From Siphonodentalium dalli (Eukaryota > Mollusca > Scaphopoda > Gadilida > Siphonodentaliidae), in NCBI GenBank assembly GCA_032622095.1, contig CP136064.1, positions 145,469,954 to 145,533,953 of the forward strand: a DNA stretch of 64,000 nucleotides, in the 5' to 3' direction. This document shows positions 44,201-55,189 of the stretch, in pieces (positions within the stretch are counted from its first letter, which is position 1; each line of letters begins with the position of its first letter). The notes under the pieces are model-generated. The model was not told the origin of the DNA. It ran no database searches and saw nothing but the letters and a program-made list of their open reading frames with translations. A program made the translations under genes and the position numbers.

Positions 44201-44461
44201 AGTCTCGGTCGTCCGACATTATACCTTTTGTGAGCGATTCTTCGTAGAATATTGGCTCGGCGACAGTAACGTATGTTACATTTGCGCATACATAGGAGCA
44301 GCTTCCGGCAGAAATACTCCACAACCTGTTTACGTGTGTAGTGTTCCAGTTGCGCGGGGATAAGGTCTTCCCGCACACGGCATTTTTGTATCTCTGTCGT
44401 CGGTATTCTAACGGAAAACCACCGGCGACACGCATGCACGGTTTTGCTGAGAATGGACCCA
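41288..44461. mobile_element. Candidate DNA transposon with GGGTCCATTCTCA ends and repeated palindromes
   Basis: GGGTCCATTCTCA(C)CAAATC at 41288 faces its reverse complement ending TGAGAATGGACCC at 44461. About 21 of 24 terminal bases match. Inside, the 14-bp palindrome GTAACRTAYGTTAC or a close variant occurs at 41483, 41874, 43711, 43726, 43882, 44072 and 44266. A family A Helitron (42281-42786) inserted later; without it the element is about 2.7 kb. A 139-codon minus-strand frame (44439 to 44020) begins just inside the right end but shows no known domain. The superfamily is unknown. Confidence 0.55.
42281..42786 (+). mobile_element. Helitron-like element, family A copy 6 (isolated insertion)
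   Basis: The best-defined single insertion. Left junction GATATCACA|TCTCATATATATTTTG; right junction CATCGGCTAG|TTAGTTATA. The host dinucleotide is therefore A|T with no target duplication, exactly the Helitron rule. It has a GTCT tract, leader and three ~122-bp units, and an intact AGCCCG(G)AC-AAC-GTCGGGCT hairpin. Confidence 0.78.
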
Positions 44462-45035
44462 AGGCGAGTTTTGCGACGTATTAATTCAAATGCTTTCGAT
44501 CAAACAATATTATCTGTCGCACTCATATTTCGTCATCTGTACGAATCCACTGCAATCGACCTATTTTTAGAACGCAGCACATGTCGCGTTGCCGTTGGTG
44601 ATGGGGTCCACGGCGGGATTAATTTAAATATGTCATGTTGGTAACAATATCTAGCCGAGAATTCCTCAGACATACAGACGAATGCGACCAGCAAATTTCA
44701 AAATTGGTCACTTGACCTCCCCATGAATATCTTCTGGGAAATGCCAGGGAACGTGTGCCCATTATCGGGCCATTGTGTGTGTCGCGGTCGCACAATTTTA
44801 ACACTTTCGAGGTAAATACACGTGGTTGTGAATTACGTCACGCCACGTGGGTCCAGGCGGAAGTTAACCCGACCCTTCAAATGCCGCGTACGTTAGTGAT
44901 ACCGGAGTTATAGCGTGCGCGTTATGTTTTTTGACTGACCGCAGTGCCCGATCCGCCAAATGTGAACATGTTATCAACTGTTACGGCAGTCCGTGGCCCA
45001 CGGCAGTCAATTGCCGTGTCGAATATTGAAGCCCA
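44462..45035. other. Unassigned intergenic DNA
   Basis: No gene recognised. It lies between the TIR element and the resumed family B sequence. A CCCACGGCAGTCAATTGCCG-type inverted phrase lies at about 44997. Confidence 0.4.
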
Positions 45036-45276
45036 CTGATCAATTCAAGGTCAAATCGGATAAAACTCGCTGATTTCGACGAAATTGTACACATAGGTGC
45101 AGCATACGTGTCTCGGAAGCTGTTGCAATTGCTTTTTCGAACAAAGCCATGAGACGAAAAATTAAAAAGGCACAATTAACTCATTGAAAAACAAAACAAT
45201 TTAATTAAAAAAAAATTAAAACTTAAAAATTGTCATGTTTCTGACGATTGCCGCCAGTGGCGGGCTAACCTGCTAG
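45036..45276 (+). mobile_element. Family B Helitron 3' part
   Basis: It begins abruptly inside TGATCAATTCAAGGTCAAAT and follows normal B order to the CCGCCAGTGGCGG hairpin and CTGCTAG. It is probably the other half of the copy broken at 41232. Confidence 0.6.
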
Positions 45277-45883
45277 TCTATTATATATTTTGAAGACGTC
45301 TGTCTGTATGTCCTTTATAGAATCGAAAACGGGTTGACCGATCGAGACCAAACTTCCTATCCAAAGGTAAAATCCCACGAGAATCGTCGACGTCGCATTT
45401 TGGAGAAGCCCAGAGCACACATTCTCCACTCTCAGTCACAAAAACGGCACTGCGGTGGTTAATCAAGTGATAATTTAATGAGCGTTTGTTTTTGACGCAT
45501 CGCTATAAAGAGCGTTTGTTTACCATTCAACGTTATTAGCATCTGTAGAGAGATATACGGGAACATCTAATATATAGAAATATATCGACTTGAAATTTGG
45601 TATGTGAATGTATCTTGCCCCGGATACGAATTTTATCGGGTCGCCGAGCCCGTGCGACGCCAGCTTCGCACATGCGCAGACCAGATCTCGGAAACGGGTG
45701 GAGCTATCGACTTGAAATTTGGTATGTGAATGTATCTTGCCCCGGATACGAATTTTATCGGGTCGCCCAAGCCCGTGCGACGCCAGCTTCGCGCATGCGC
45801 AGACCAGATATGGAAACGGGTAGAGCTATCGACTTGAAATTTGGGTTTTGAATAGCCCGGACAACGTCGGGCTCATCGTCTAG
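45277..45883 (+). mobile_element. Mosaic Helitron-like element: family B 5' half, family A 3' half
   Basis: TCTATTATATATTTTGAAG, then the B leader and AAAGAGCG-type modules to about 45575. From ATCGACTTGAAATTTGG onward it is family A (two ~122-bp units), ending with the A-type hairpin and CATCGTCTAG. The switch is the reverse of the mosaic at 39547. Confidence 0.63.
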
Positions 45884-46432
45884 TCTATTATATATTTTTG
45901 GAACTTCTGTCTGCATGTGTTTATGTAGGTGTGTATGTGTGTTATAGACTAGAAAATTACTCGACTGATCCGACTCGAATTTGGTATGTAGGACTACTTT
46001 GATCCCGGGAACAATATGGGCGGGTCCAATTTCACGTGCGATCGTGTCCTTGACCTCGCTCATGTAGGCATGTTTCTGGACCTCGTCGATCGGACAAGAG
46101 TTTGGTATATAGGTATTCTTTGATGGGAGGGCTCAATTTCACGTGCGATCGTGTTCTTAACCTTGACCTCGCTCATATAGGATCATTTATGCATCTTTCT
46201 GGACCTCGATGGATCCGACTCAAATTTGGTATGTATATGCCTACTTTGATCCCGGGAACAATATGGGCGTGTCCAATTTCACGTGCGACCGTGTCCTTGA
46301 CCTTAACCTCGCTCGTATACGCTCATATAGGCATATATATATATTATGGACCGACGCTGTATATTCTGCCCAGACGGAGGCGATCACAAAGAAATCCCTA
46401 AATACCCGGACGAAGTCGGGCACATCAGCTAG
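45884..46432 (+). mobile_element. Helitron-like element, family D copy 2
   Basis: TCTATTATATATTTTTGGAAC start, GTGTAT tract, three to four repeats of GACT(C/A)GAATTTGGTATGTA and CACGTGCGA(C/T)CGTGT. It ends CCCGGACGAAGTCGGG hairpin and CACATCAGCTAG. Confidence 0.67.
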
Positions 46433-46652
46433 TCTTCTATTATATATTTGGGAACTTTTGTCTGTGTATACGTGTATGTGTGTTATAGACTCGAAAACTG
46501 CTCGACCGACCCGACTAGAATTTGGTATGTGGAGCTACTTTGATCACGGGAACAATATGGACAGGTCCAATTTAACGTGCGACCGTGTCCTTGACCGTGG
46601 CATCGCTCATATACGCTCAAATAGCCCGGACGAAGTCGGGCACATCAGCTAG
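46433..46652 (+). mobile_element. Helitron-like element, family D copy 3 (minimal)
   Basis: Only 220 bp: TCTTCTATTATATATTTGGG start, one body unit, GCCCGGACGAAGTCGGGC hairpin and CACATCAGCTAG|T. It is the shortest complete element seen, so it shows which parts all copies keep. Confidence 0.67.
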
Positions 46653-47300
46653 TTATACCACCCGCAACGAAGTTGTGGGGGCGGGTATACTGGAATAAGC
46701 TTGTCCGTCCGTCATCCGTTCGTCGACCGTCCGTCGTCCGTCCGTCGTCCGTCCGTCCGTGGACACATATTTGTCCGGAGTTTTTCTCGGTCGTTTTATG
46801 ATCATTTTCCGTGAAACTTGGCACAGAAATCAACCACCTTGGGAACCTGCATGTGCACCTGCGATTATGACGTCTGTCGGACTTTTTTTGGGGGAGTTAT
46901 CCCCCCTTTTTCGACTTAGAATTTTTTTTGCAACATACATACATTTTGTCCGAGCTTTTATTCCTACATTTTAAGGTCAATGTTTTTTAATCTTGGCACT
47001 GATATTTAGTACCATGGGAACTTGTGCACCTGCGATTATGACGTCTGTCCGACTTTTTTTTGTGTGGAGTTAGTCCCCATTTTCGACTTAGAACATTTTC
47101 GCAACATGCATAGTTTTGTCTGAGCTTTTATTCCTACATTTTTCGATCAATAGGTTTAAGATTAGGGTTAGGGTTGTGCACCTACAATGGGAACTGTTAT
47201 TTTATTATATTAACTAAATGTTTACTGACATGTGAAACATCTTAGTATTTTTAAAACACGGGGGATACCCTTAGTCCCACTGGGACAGTCACACCTTAGT
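46653..47300 (+). repeat. Dispersed-type repeat with a GTCCGTC microsatellite and ~173-bp tandem units
   Basis: An inverted TATACCACCCGC / GCGGGTATA pair at 46655-46689 leads into a GTCCGTC-rich tract (about 46700-46762). Two units then share GCACCTGCGATTATGACGTC (about 46856 and 47028) and TTCGACTTAGAA, TTTTATTCCTACATTT. The end has TTAGGGTTAGGG (about 47164) and a CTTAGTCCCACTGGGACAG palindromic phrase. Confidence 0.55.
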
Positions 47301-47412
47301 TTATTAGTTTATTACTAAAAACGAGCTTGAACGGAATTGGGTTATTTGAACCTGCAACTTAATATTTGGAAGGAGCAAGTTCGGTTAATACAATTTATAC
47401 ACGAAATACTAT

Positions 47413-47741
47413 GGGAGGCCAAATTCACATTTAATAAATAATTGCGCTTCAGCCAAATTAAATTGTGCTCCAGCGCAATTCAATTGCGCTTCAGTGTAAT
47501 TGCTGTTATTTGCACAATTGAAAAACATAAATAGCACACTTATGTCATATAGAATGGTGAAATCCACGAGATTATTTGAAGATATAATATGTGTGGATAT
47601 CCAATCACCTGATTTGACTAATTTGGAGGACTAAACCATTCAATTTCATGGCGATTTACCCTCATGAATGAAATATTTGCACTGAAGCGCAATTAATTGC
47701 GCTGAAGCACAATTATTTATTAACTGTGAATTTGGTCTCCC
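47413..47741. mobile_element. 329-bp MITE with ~41-bp TIRs
   Basis: The left end GGGAGGCCAAATTCACATTT and the right end (reversed) GGGAGACCAAATTCACAGTT both continue into AATAAATAATTGYGCTTCAG, with few differences. Subterminal GCGCAATT / AATTGCGC motifs are repeated in both directions at each end. No coding sequence. The target duplication is not clear. Confidence 0.72.
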
Positions 47742-49954
47742 AGATAAAATTAAACATGCATGCCTTAGATGCCCAGATAAAAACTGTTTTAATTTTAATT
47801 TCCAGCTGTTTTAAATTATTCGCCAGAGAGGACACACCTACTCTTTACTGGCAATAGAACACGCATGCATGTTGAAGGCCAAGACACTCGGGACCTGATT
47901 TTATAAATTATATTACTCGAATAGGTCATCGTGTGGCATATATTAAAATCTATATACTTGCATTTAACATATTTATCAACCTATTTTAATTACCGGAATG
48001 TAAGAAAAGATCTAACAAAAGAGAGCATAATTTTCATATTTCAACCGCCATGAGGTTTTAATTTAAGTCTGGTTTTTCTTCAAGAATAATAACGTACGTC
48101 AGGAACCAGCGTTTTAGCGCCTATACAACTTGGCACGAATATAGCATCATGAATGTTAGTTTGGTGAGTATTTCTCTAGAATAAACAAACAGCCTGACGT
48201 ATGCCAATTGCTTCTATCAAGACGACAGTTTATAGCGTTTATAAACGGAGAAACATTGCCATTGAAACGATTATGTAAACCTTTTGGGGTAACAGATTGA
48301 TAACGGAGACTCATAGAATTCGCGGAATCCCGAAAAAGTTGGTAATTTGTCGGTCTGTTTATTTGTCTGTAATCTCCATCAGTTACGAAAAGGATATATA
48401 TCGATAATTGTCAAGGACAGGTCAGCATACAGTTCAGCATTTTGGTAGATACCATATGTTGGGTGGAATGTGTAAGCCGTCTAACTTTGTAAAGATCATA
48501 TTGACGAAGGAACAAGTCGGCGCGTGTTCGCGTGTAACATTAGGTCATATTTGCCTATAATGCATACAGCCAGTCAGCTAAAAGAGCAAACAACTACGAA
48601 ACATTAAGTTCTTTCTCGCCACAGTGAATTTTCTGGCCGGATTGGTCATCTCAGGTTTCAAGACTAAACAAATCCTGGTTGAAATCCCTTGGCGGTTTGA
48701 AACCTGATATTATGCACACATGATTACATCCTGGTCCGGTTCCAAATATGTCGATAAATAAGTGGAATACTTTTATACGAATTTAGTTTGTAGTCGAATC
48801 TGGTCCTGGCTTTTCTTCAGCATGAAACACTAAATAGTGTTCGTGGTAACTATATTCCCAATTTGGTAGTGACAATGAGTGTTTGTCACATTTTAACATT
48901 GCGAAAAATTTAAAACAGATAATAAAATTGTTGTGACGATCGGCAAGTTTGTCAAAGGTACTCAATCCTATTCGATGGTCCCCATATCATCAGATTCCAA
49001 CAACAACGAATTTTTTTGAAATGCCTCTTCAGTTATCAGAATCAATTAATTGCCCAAAAATAATACTAACTACAATCAACTATAGTATAAACTTGCCCAA
49101 AACGTGTTATTTATCAACATTTTGTTCACTTAAATCTGGCTGGATTGTCAAATATCTGACACACAAAGCCACTTGATGTTAGAGTTATCCATCTCCATCC
49201 GCAATTTGGTCCCAGATCGTCGGAATGACGAATATTTGCCAGGCCGCCAAAAATTACATATCTCGGGAAATAACAAATTTCATAAATCGATATCTGATCA
49301 CTCTGAGCTTTTATGGATGGGTTCCTCGATCGAATAAATTTTTTTTACTCCCGAAGCCAACGGAATAATAATTTGTTGGGAGCGTTAATTCGGATTATTC
49401 ATCTTTAATAGAATACACGATATATGGGTATTCCGTGTATTTAATTATCCTCTACTTCCAAATAGCGTATACATATTTTTGTTGAAACGAGCCAGGTCCA
49501 TTTTTACTGTAATAAATAGACTGTCCTATATATGACTATTCTTGGGGGAAGATGCCGCACAAATCTAGCTGTTTGGGCTGTCGTGTGTTGAAAGATAACG
49601 GTAGTAGCAGGTTTGCGTAATTGAAAAAGATAGTTCGCAGAGTCTAAGTGCAAAATCAGCACTTCTGGACAGTCAAAAGTGTTCCACTATATATACGAAA
49701 ACTAGAGATGTGACTTTCCTATAGTTGGACTAAGAATGACCCCGCAGTTCAATGGGGCTACATTAACATGTTTGTTTCTTTGTTTTTTTGTTTTTTGTAA
49801 AATAAAAAATAAATAAGAAGTATATACAAGCTGGGACAAAACTCTGCATATTGTGAAAACATTCTCGAAATCCACTAAAAAGGGCGATCGTTCTCATAAT
49901 TGTAGGTGCACATGTTCCCATAGTTGTACATATCTGCCCAATTAAAAACAGAAT
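47742..49954. other. Unassigned, low-repeat DNA
   Basis: No convincing gene or transposon. Short open frames (for example 48783-48965 and 48949-49176) lack motifs. ATACAAGCTGGGACAAAA at 49825 reappears at about 50411, on the far side of the following foldback. Confidence 0.4.
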
Positions 49955-50405
49955 TAGCGGAAAATATCAGGCAATACGCACACGCTTGACTACCAAAAGA
50001 TAACATATCGGGGTTCACGATATGATGGCTATTGGCATACAATCGCGACCACGGGAGGCACGTGATGTTCGATTGAATATCAGAATGTAGGGTATCATAT
50101 CCCATAATATGTCAAATATAGCGAATTATATTAAAACCTCCCCCAAGCCCACCCACCAAAGGGAAGAATTTGACTTATATTTCTCCAGAGTTGATCTATT
50201 GTGGTGTTGCAATTTCTCATACAAATCGCCGTCATTTCGTCAAAAAAATTCTTTATAGAGTTATTACCCTTCAGATTAAATATGATATTCAATCGAAAGC
50301 ACGAGTGCCTCCCGTGGTCGTGACTATATGCCAATAGCCATCATATCGTGAACCCCGATATGTTATCTTTTGGTAGTCAAGCTTGTGCGTATTAGGTGAA
50401 AATAT
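49955..50405. repeat. Foldback: two ~125-bp arms around a ~200-bp loop
   Basis: The left arm includes AAGATAACATATCGGGGTTC, ATATGATGGCTATTGGCATA and GACCACGGGAGGCAC. The right arm carries the reverse complements (GTGCCTCCCGTGGTCGTGAC, TATGCCAATAGCCATCATAT, GAACCCCGATATGTTATCTT). Identity looks above 90 percent by eye. Arms about 49960-50085 and 50283-50402. Confidence 0.85.
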
Positions 50406-51833
50406 AGGAATACAAGCTGGGACAAAATTATCCATCTTGCGAAAAAAATCTATAAGTCGAAAAAAGGTGATAACTCCGCTAATGAAAGTAGGGTGGACCT
50501 CGTAATTGCATGTTCACATGGTATTATTAAAATATATGCCAAGTTTTTCTCAACTAACTTGATATTTTTTAACAAGTATCGTGCCCAAGATAGTCACGCC
50601 CTATATTGCAACCCGCCTGGAAACAAGTAGGGTATCGTCCTGTTCAGAAAGTATAGTCAGACGTTATTAACTACGAAAATGACTGATGCGTATTACTGAG
50701 CACACTCTAAAATAGTGGTATAGGATTATTTAATTATTGTGAATTTTGTCACTTGAGTCCACAAAGCAAAGATTCGCCATAATTATTTGGTTCGGCAAGT
50801 CTTCCCAACATGTGAATCCATTATCGTCTTTCTTCCCGCCATTGAAAGAATGTTTGATCATATATATCCACGTCTCATTCCAGAATTAATCATATTGCGC
50901 ACATTGAATGTCGCTTGTTCTGCACTACGTCGTGTGAATGTTGATTCACCGTTGTTAGTTTCAAAGCGGAAAATTAAAAGCCATAAGATCATTAAAATTG
51001 TCTTTCAATTCAACAATTTATGGTAGATAAAACTGATTGATAACATTGGCGGGGTTATGAACAAATTGGCCGCGAATTAGCAATCGGAACATCTTATGAT
51101 CACGAGGAGTGAATCGCAATTGTTTGTAATATCCGGCGAATCCACACATCCTTATCCCTAAGCCATGTAGGCTCGCCCGAGATTTCGCCCAGGTGTCGAC
51201 AACCAAACAGTGTCCCATAACTACACAAGAAAACCATAGTCAGAGATGGTAACGTTTTCAAGATCATATTATTAGTTATAAAATATAACATATATTGTTT
51301 TCATGAATGCACCATCTCAGAATTCCGTTAGAACAACTATCCTTCATATTATTACAACAACTACGGCTTATCACTGAAGGTTTCTCATTCACCATACCAG
51401 AACACCTCTAAATACGGACCAAGAATCTACTAATCAGATTAAATACACCCCGATACTCGCAATACGACATTTAGTCTACATTCCCAATGAGACATACCTC
51501 GTCAGCAATGTCAGCTGTTGTATTATGCATTGTGTTCACGAAATTAAATCTTCAAGTGTGGCCCAGTCATTGTTCACACCTAAATATCTAAAGCAATTAA
51601 CGTTACATTAACGAGACACACCCGAAGATACATCCGCGAATATATACGTCAGGCAAAGAGTCTAACTGGTAATCAAACATACCCCACACCTCCTATTTTT
51701 TAAAATATAAATTGTATTCGTTAAAAATAACACAAGTAACGGATATATAAACATAAAACAGATCATAAAAATACATCGCAAATACAATAGTACAATACAT
51801 TTATTATTATTTTACTACTTGACTATTATATAG
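50406..51833. other. Unassigned, low-repeat DNA
   Basis: No gene, RNA or element recognised. Confidence 0.4.
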
Positions 51834-51992
51834 AGAATATCTACACTTTTTGGTTGGATATGGGAATTATCTCATGAGTGATGACCAAAAAAAATGAATT
51901 TCCACGAGTGGCTCTGCCGGTGGAAATTCATTTTGTTTTTGTCATCACGAATGAGACAACTACCATATCCAACCAAAAAGTGTAGATGTTCT
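51834..51992. repeat. 159-bp foldback hairpin
   Basis: The left arm starts AGAATATCTACACTTTTTGG and includes TTGGATATGG and AAAATGAATTTCCAC. The right arm mirrors it (GTGGAAATTCATTTT, CCATATCCAA, CCAAAAAGTGTAGATGTTCT). The tip is GAGTGGCTCTGCCG. Arms are ~70 bp with few mismatches. Confidence 0.88.
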
Positions 51993-52273
51993 GTTTATTA
52001 TATGCTCCGCTGAGTTAACCCATGGATCAACATCAAAGAAGAGTAAAAAGTACACATTTGTATACAGCCATGGTAGTGAGCTTGTGCATATGAAATAGTT
52101 AAATTTTTCAGACGTATTGGTTGAGGGATAAAGATGCTTACATCAGTATGTTTAACAGAAACATTCAATTGATCACATATTACAATTTTTTTAACCTGAA
52201 CACTCAGGGACTTTTAGCTCAGTCTTCCACCAAGAAACCGAATCGCTTTTAATTTTAGCGCGGATGGATACGA

Positions 52274-52293
52274 GTGAGATATCGATATCTCAC
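52274..52293. repeat. 20-bp perfect palindrome with a partial copy
   Basis: GTGAGATATCGATATCTCAC is its own reverse complement. It is followed at once by TATCGATATCTCAC, a second half copy. Confidence 0.9.
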
Positions 52294-52376
52294 TATCGAT
52301 ATCTCACTAGACGGATAACAGTTTTTATCTGATGCAAAAATACTACTATTTGATAGCTTAGCATATACTAAATATA

Positions 52377-52535
52377 GGTTATCACCACCATGTGTGTTTC
52401 TGAGATCCGTATTCAAGTCGAGCTGCCTTCTCTGGGCAGTCTATCGACGAGTCCGCATGACGAGTCGATAGACATCCCAAAGAAGGCAGCGATACTTGAA
52501 TATGGATCTCGGAAACACACATGGTGATGATAACC
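52377..52535. repeat. 159-bp foldback hairpin
   Basis: The left arm GGTTATCACCACCATGTGTG, GATCCGTATTCAAGT, GCTGCCTTCT and TCTATCGAC is mirrored on the right by GTCGATAGA, AGAAGGCAGC, ACTTGAATATGGATC and CACACATGGTGATGATAACC. The tip is GAGTCCGCATGACGA. The arms carry several mismatches, unlike the perfect 32.3-kb palindrome. Confidence 0.86.
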
Positions 52536-54669
52536 AATTTATCTTACAATTCGTCCCATAAAATTGCAATAAAACTCAATTTAAAACGGAACTATTTGAT
52601 TACGCGCAACACACAACGTACACAATTCTCAGCACGCGACGTTGTGATAAGTCAAATTCTGAGAAATTCACGTCACTATTCAATTTCACTTTGCCTGGAA
52701 TCCGACTCAATGATGAGGCGACGATATTTTCGTTTCAAATGTTCGACATAATTGTCACTTTTAACAGGATGATTGTATTATTTTATGGTGCAATCTCCTT
52801 GGATAGTGATAGTGTTGGCGAGAGCCATTGCCGGATATGACTGTCCATTCAGAGTTTTGGTGAATTTTGAACTTTCCGACACTTCAACAATCGAGTTCTG
52901 ACTCGCACTAACATCACCCATTAAAATTCATTTAGAGGAAATGCAATAAATCACGGACTTTTCGTAAGTATTCTGTTTTATATCCTTAAAGACATATTAT
53001 GTACTTGTTTGGGTACGTAAAACTGATCAGTTAGTATCCAGGCGCGATTCCAACTGGAGGAATATAGCATTTTACTAAAATCTTCAAAAATTTCAAGCAA
53101 ATCGATCGTACCACTCCATAGAAAACATCGTCTGAACTACGCTCAATTGTAAATATTTACTATTCGATTCGGGACGCATCTATCGGCGATAAACTAACGA
53201 AAACGATTTCCCCATCAAGAGTCACTGCATTTAATTAATATATAAGAACGACGGTGTGTCTTGTCAATTTGGATAAATATTTGTAAAAATTACTACTGTG
53301 AACAATATTATTCTCCATTTATCGTTGATCACCATATCGCAGTGTTTCACATCACTTTAACATAAGATAAAATTAATTTGATTTTCCCTTCTGTATTTTA
53401 TCGAATAAAAAATGCGTTCAGTAGCTTTTGATCAAGACCGTACTGAATTACGGGGAATTCCCTACTTCGTCGAAATAGAATTTGTTAAATTAGTCCGTAT
53501 TCGTGCGCGCTGTAAACAATGTGTAACGTTCGTAACTTTTCGGATTCCAACACATTTTTGGATGACATCTAAATGATCTTTTAGTTTTTTCGATAATGTC
53601 TCCACATTTTGTCCACTTTATTGAAATAAGTATTGATTATTTTACGTTTGTAGCACACGATTATATTATTTTATGACTTATAATTGGTTATTTAGACGTT
53701 TTGTTTTGAAAGCCAGTTGCCGAAACGCACGTGCACTAGCTGTTGCCATCCACGATATCCTTGTTGTCATCCAGGATACAAGATCGGAAACCGCCTAGGC
53801 GTTTTCGCGTGTATTTGAGGAAATATAGCTAAATTGTAAGATAAATATTAGTATTCGGTATATATTATATATTCAACGTCGGACACTGTTGATTAATCGT
53901 TTCTTATCGAAGTTGTTTCCGTTACCTGTTTACCGTCGTTCCGCTTATTTTATTTGTCGTAATATTTTGCGTAGCGGATAAAAAAGTTTGTTTAATATTT
54001 AACGAAATTAAATTACATCTTCTGCAAATGATACCCTATGTTTTGGTTATAGTACTAATCTTGTAAAATATCCCCAGAAAAAACATTGGATATTGTGGGA
54101 ATAGCACATAATCTTCGTTTTTATACAAATTCCCAAAATAACTCGCATCGCGTGTAACCCGAAATGTGTTGTTCTGCGAGTTATTCCCATAGCTCCATTG
54201 ATACGACCAAATCAGCATAGCACTAAACACCCATAAGGCTTAATAATGAATATATTAACCCCCTAATCTTGAAAAATTGGCAAGAGATTTTCAACTAAGA
54301 ATTTCTCTGGATCCGTATCAGATGAAAAATCTTGAATTTCAGATATCACCATCTTCATTGTATATAGAACCCGAGAAAGAATTAAGAGACGATAAAAACA
54401 ATCGATTTTAATACATTTGAGAGGTTGCAAATATTAATTTCTTTTTTGTCCATTTCGGTACCAAGAATAGAGTAATTAATATCGCATACAACTAGAGCTT
54501 GATCTGCATGTAGACCCCCCTCCCCCTATGCGGATTTTTGGTGGTTATGATATCTTTGTAGAACTATATCAGTCCTTCAATTTGCGGTTGTTTGCCATCT
54601 GGCTATGGGGGCTTTATAGAGTTATCGGTCGTTGAATCCAAGATGGCCGCCCACATTGAATATCTGACC
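52536..54669. other. Unassigned, low-repeat AT-rich DNA
   Basis: No gene, RNA or clear element. AAGATGGCCGCC at about 54640 is close to R1 vocabulary and may mark the outer edge of that repeat. Confidence 0.4.
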
Positions 54670-55189
54670 AGGTAAATTTCAATTCGCAATTACCCAAAAA
54701 ATCACAATTGGGATTCTGGTCACAATTCAAAAAGGAATGAGCAGAACTGTGTTATGTTACTTATGTAAGTGAGGCATACTATTACCCGTGAATATTCCAA
54801 GTCATTGGAACCAAAATTGTCACTAATAATTTCTTAATTAGTTGCTTAATTAGTGTAAACATATTTTATTGCATAATAATATCGCAACGGGATTGAGACA
54901 CAAGTTTTACAACTTACAAATGGTCTCTCCCCCCACATAATTGTATTACACAAAATGAACATAAAATATAATCACACACAAACATTATAATTCATATGTA
55001 CAACATCTTTTCACTTATAACAATATAATGATATAATCCCAAGTATGACAATAACGGTGGATATTTCTCTTTATGGGGGGGGGGGTGGTTCGCCCCGTGG
55101 GTCGGTGGCTCAGACGAGTCTTCGCATTCTATATATGTAGTGATAATACAACATGTTACATTTGCAGCGTAGGTTTGCACATCAATGTG

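Noticed and set aside
44020-44439. 139-codon minus-strand frame at the end of the 41-44 kb element
   Set aside because: No motif of a known transposase or host protein, another overlapping frame of similar quality, and it spans two of the repeated palindromes. Coding status cannot be supported.
47160-47176. TTAGGGTTAGGG, telomere-like
   Set aside because: Only two full repeats inside a dispersed element; too short to mean a telomere or a fusion.
52440-52470. Possible hammerhead ribozyme at the tip of a foldback (GACGAGTCCGCATGACGAGTC)
   Set aside because: The conserved CTGATGA and GAAA core elements are missing.
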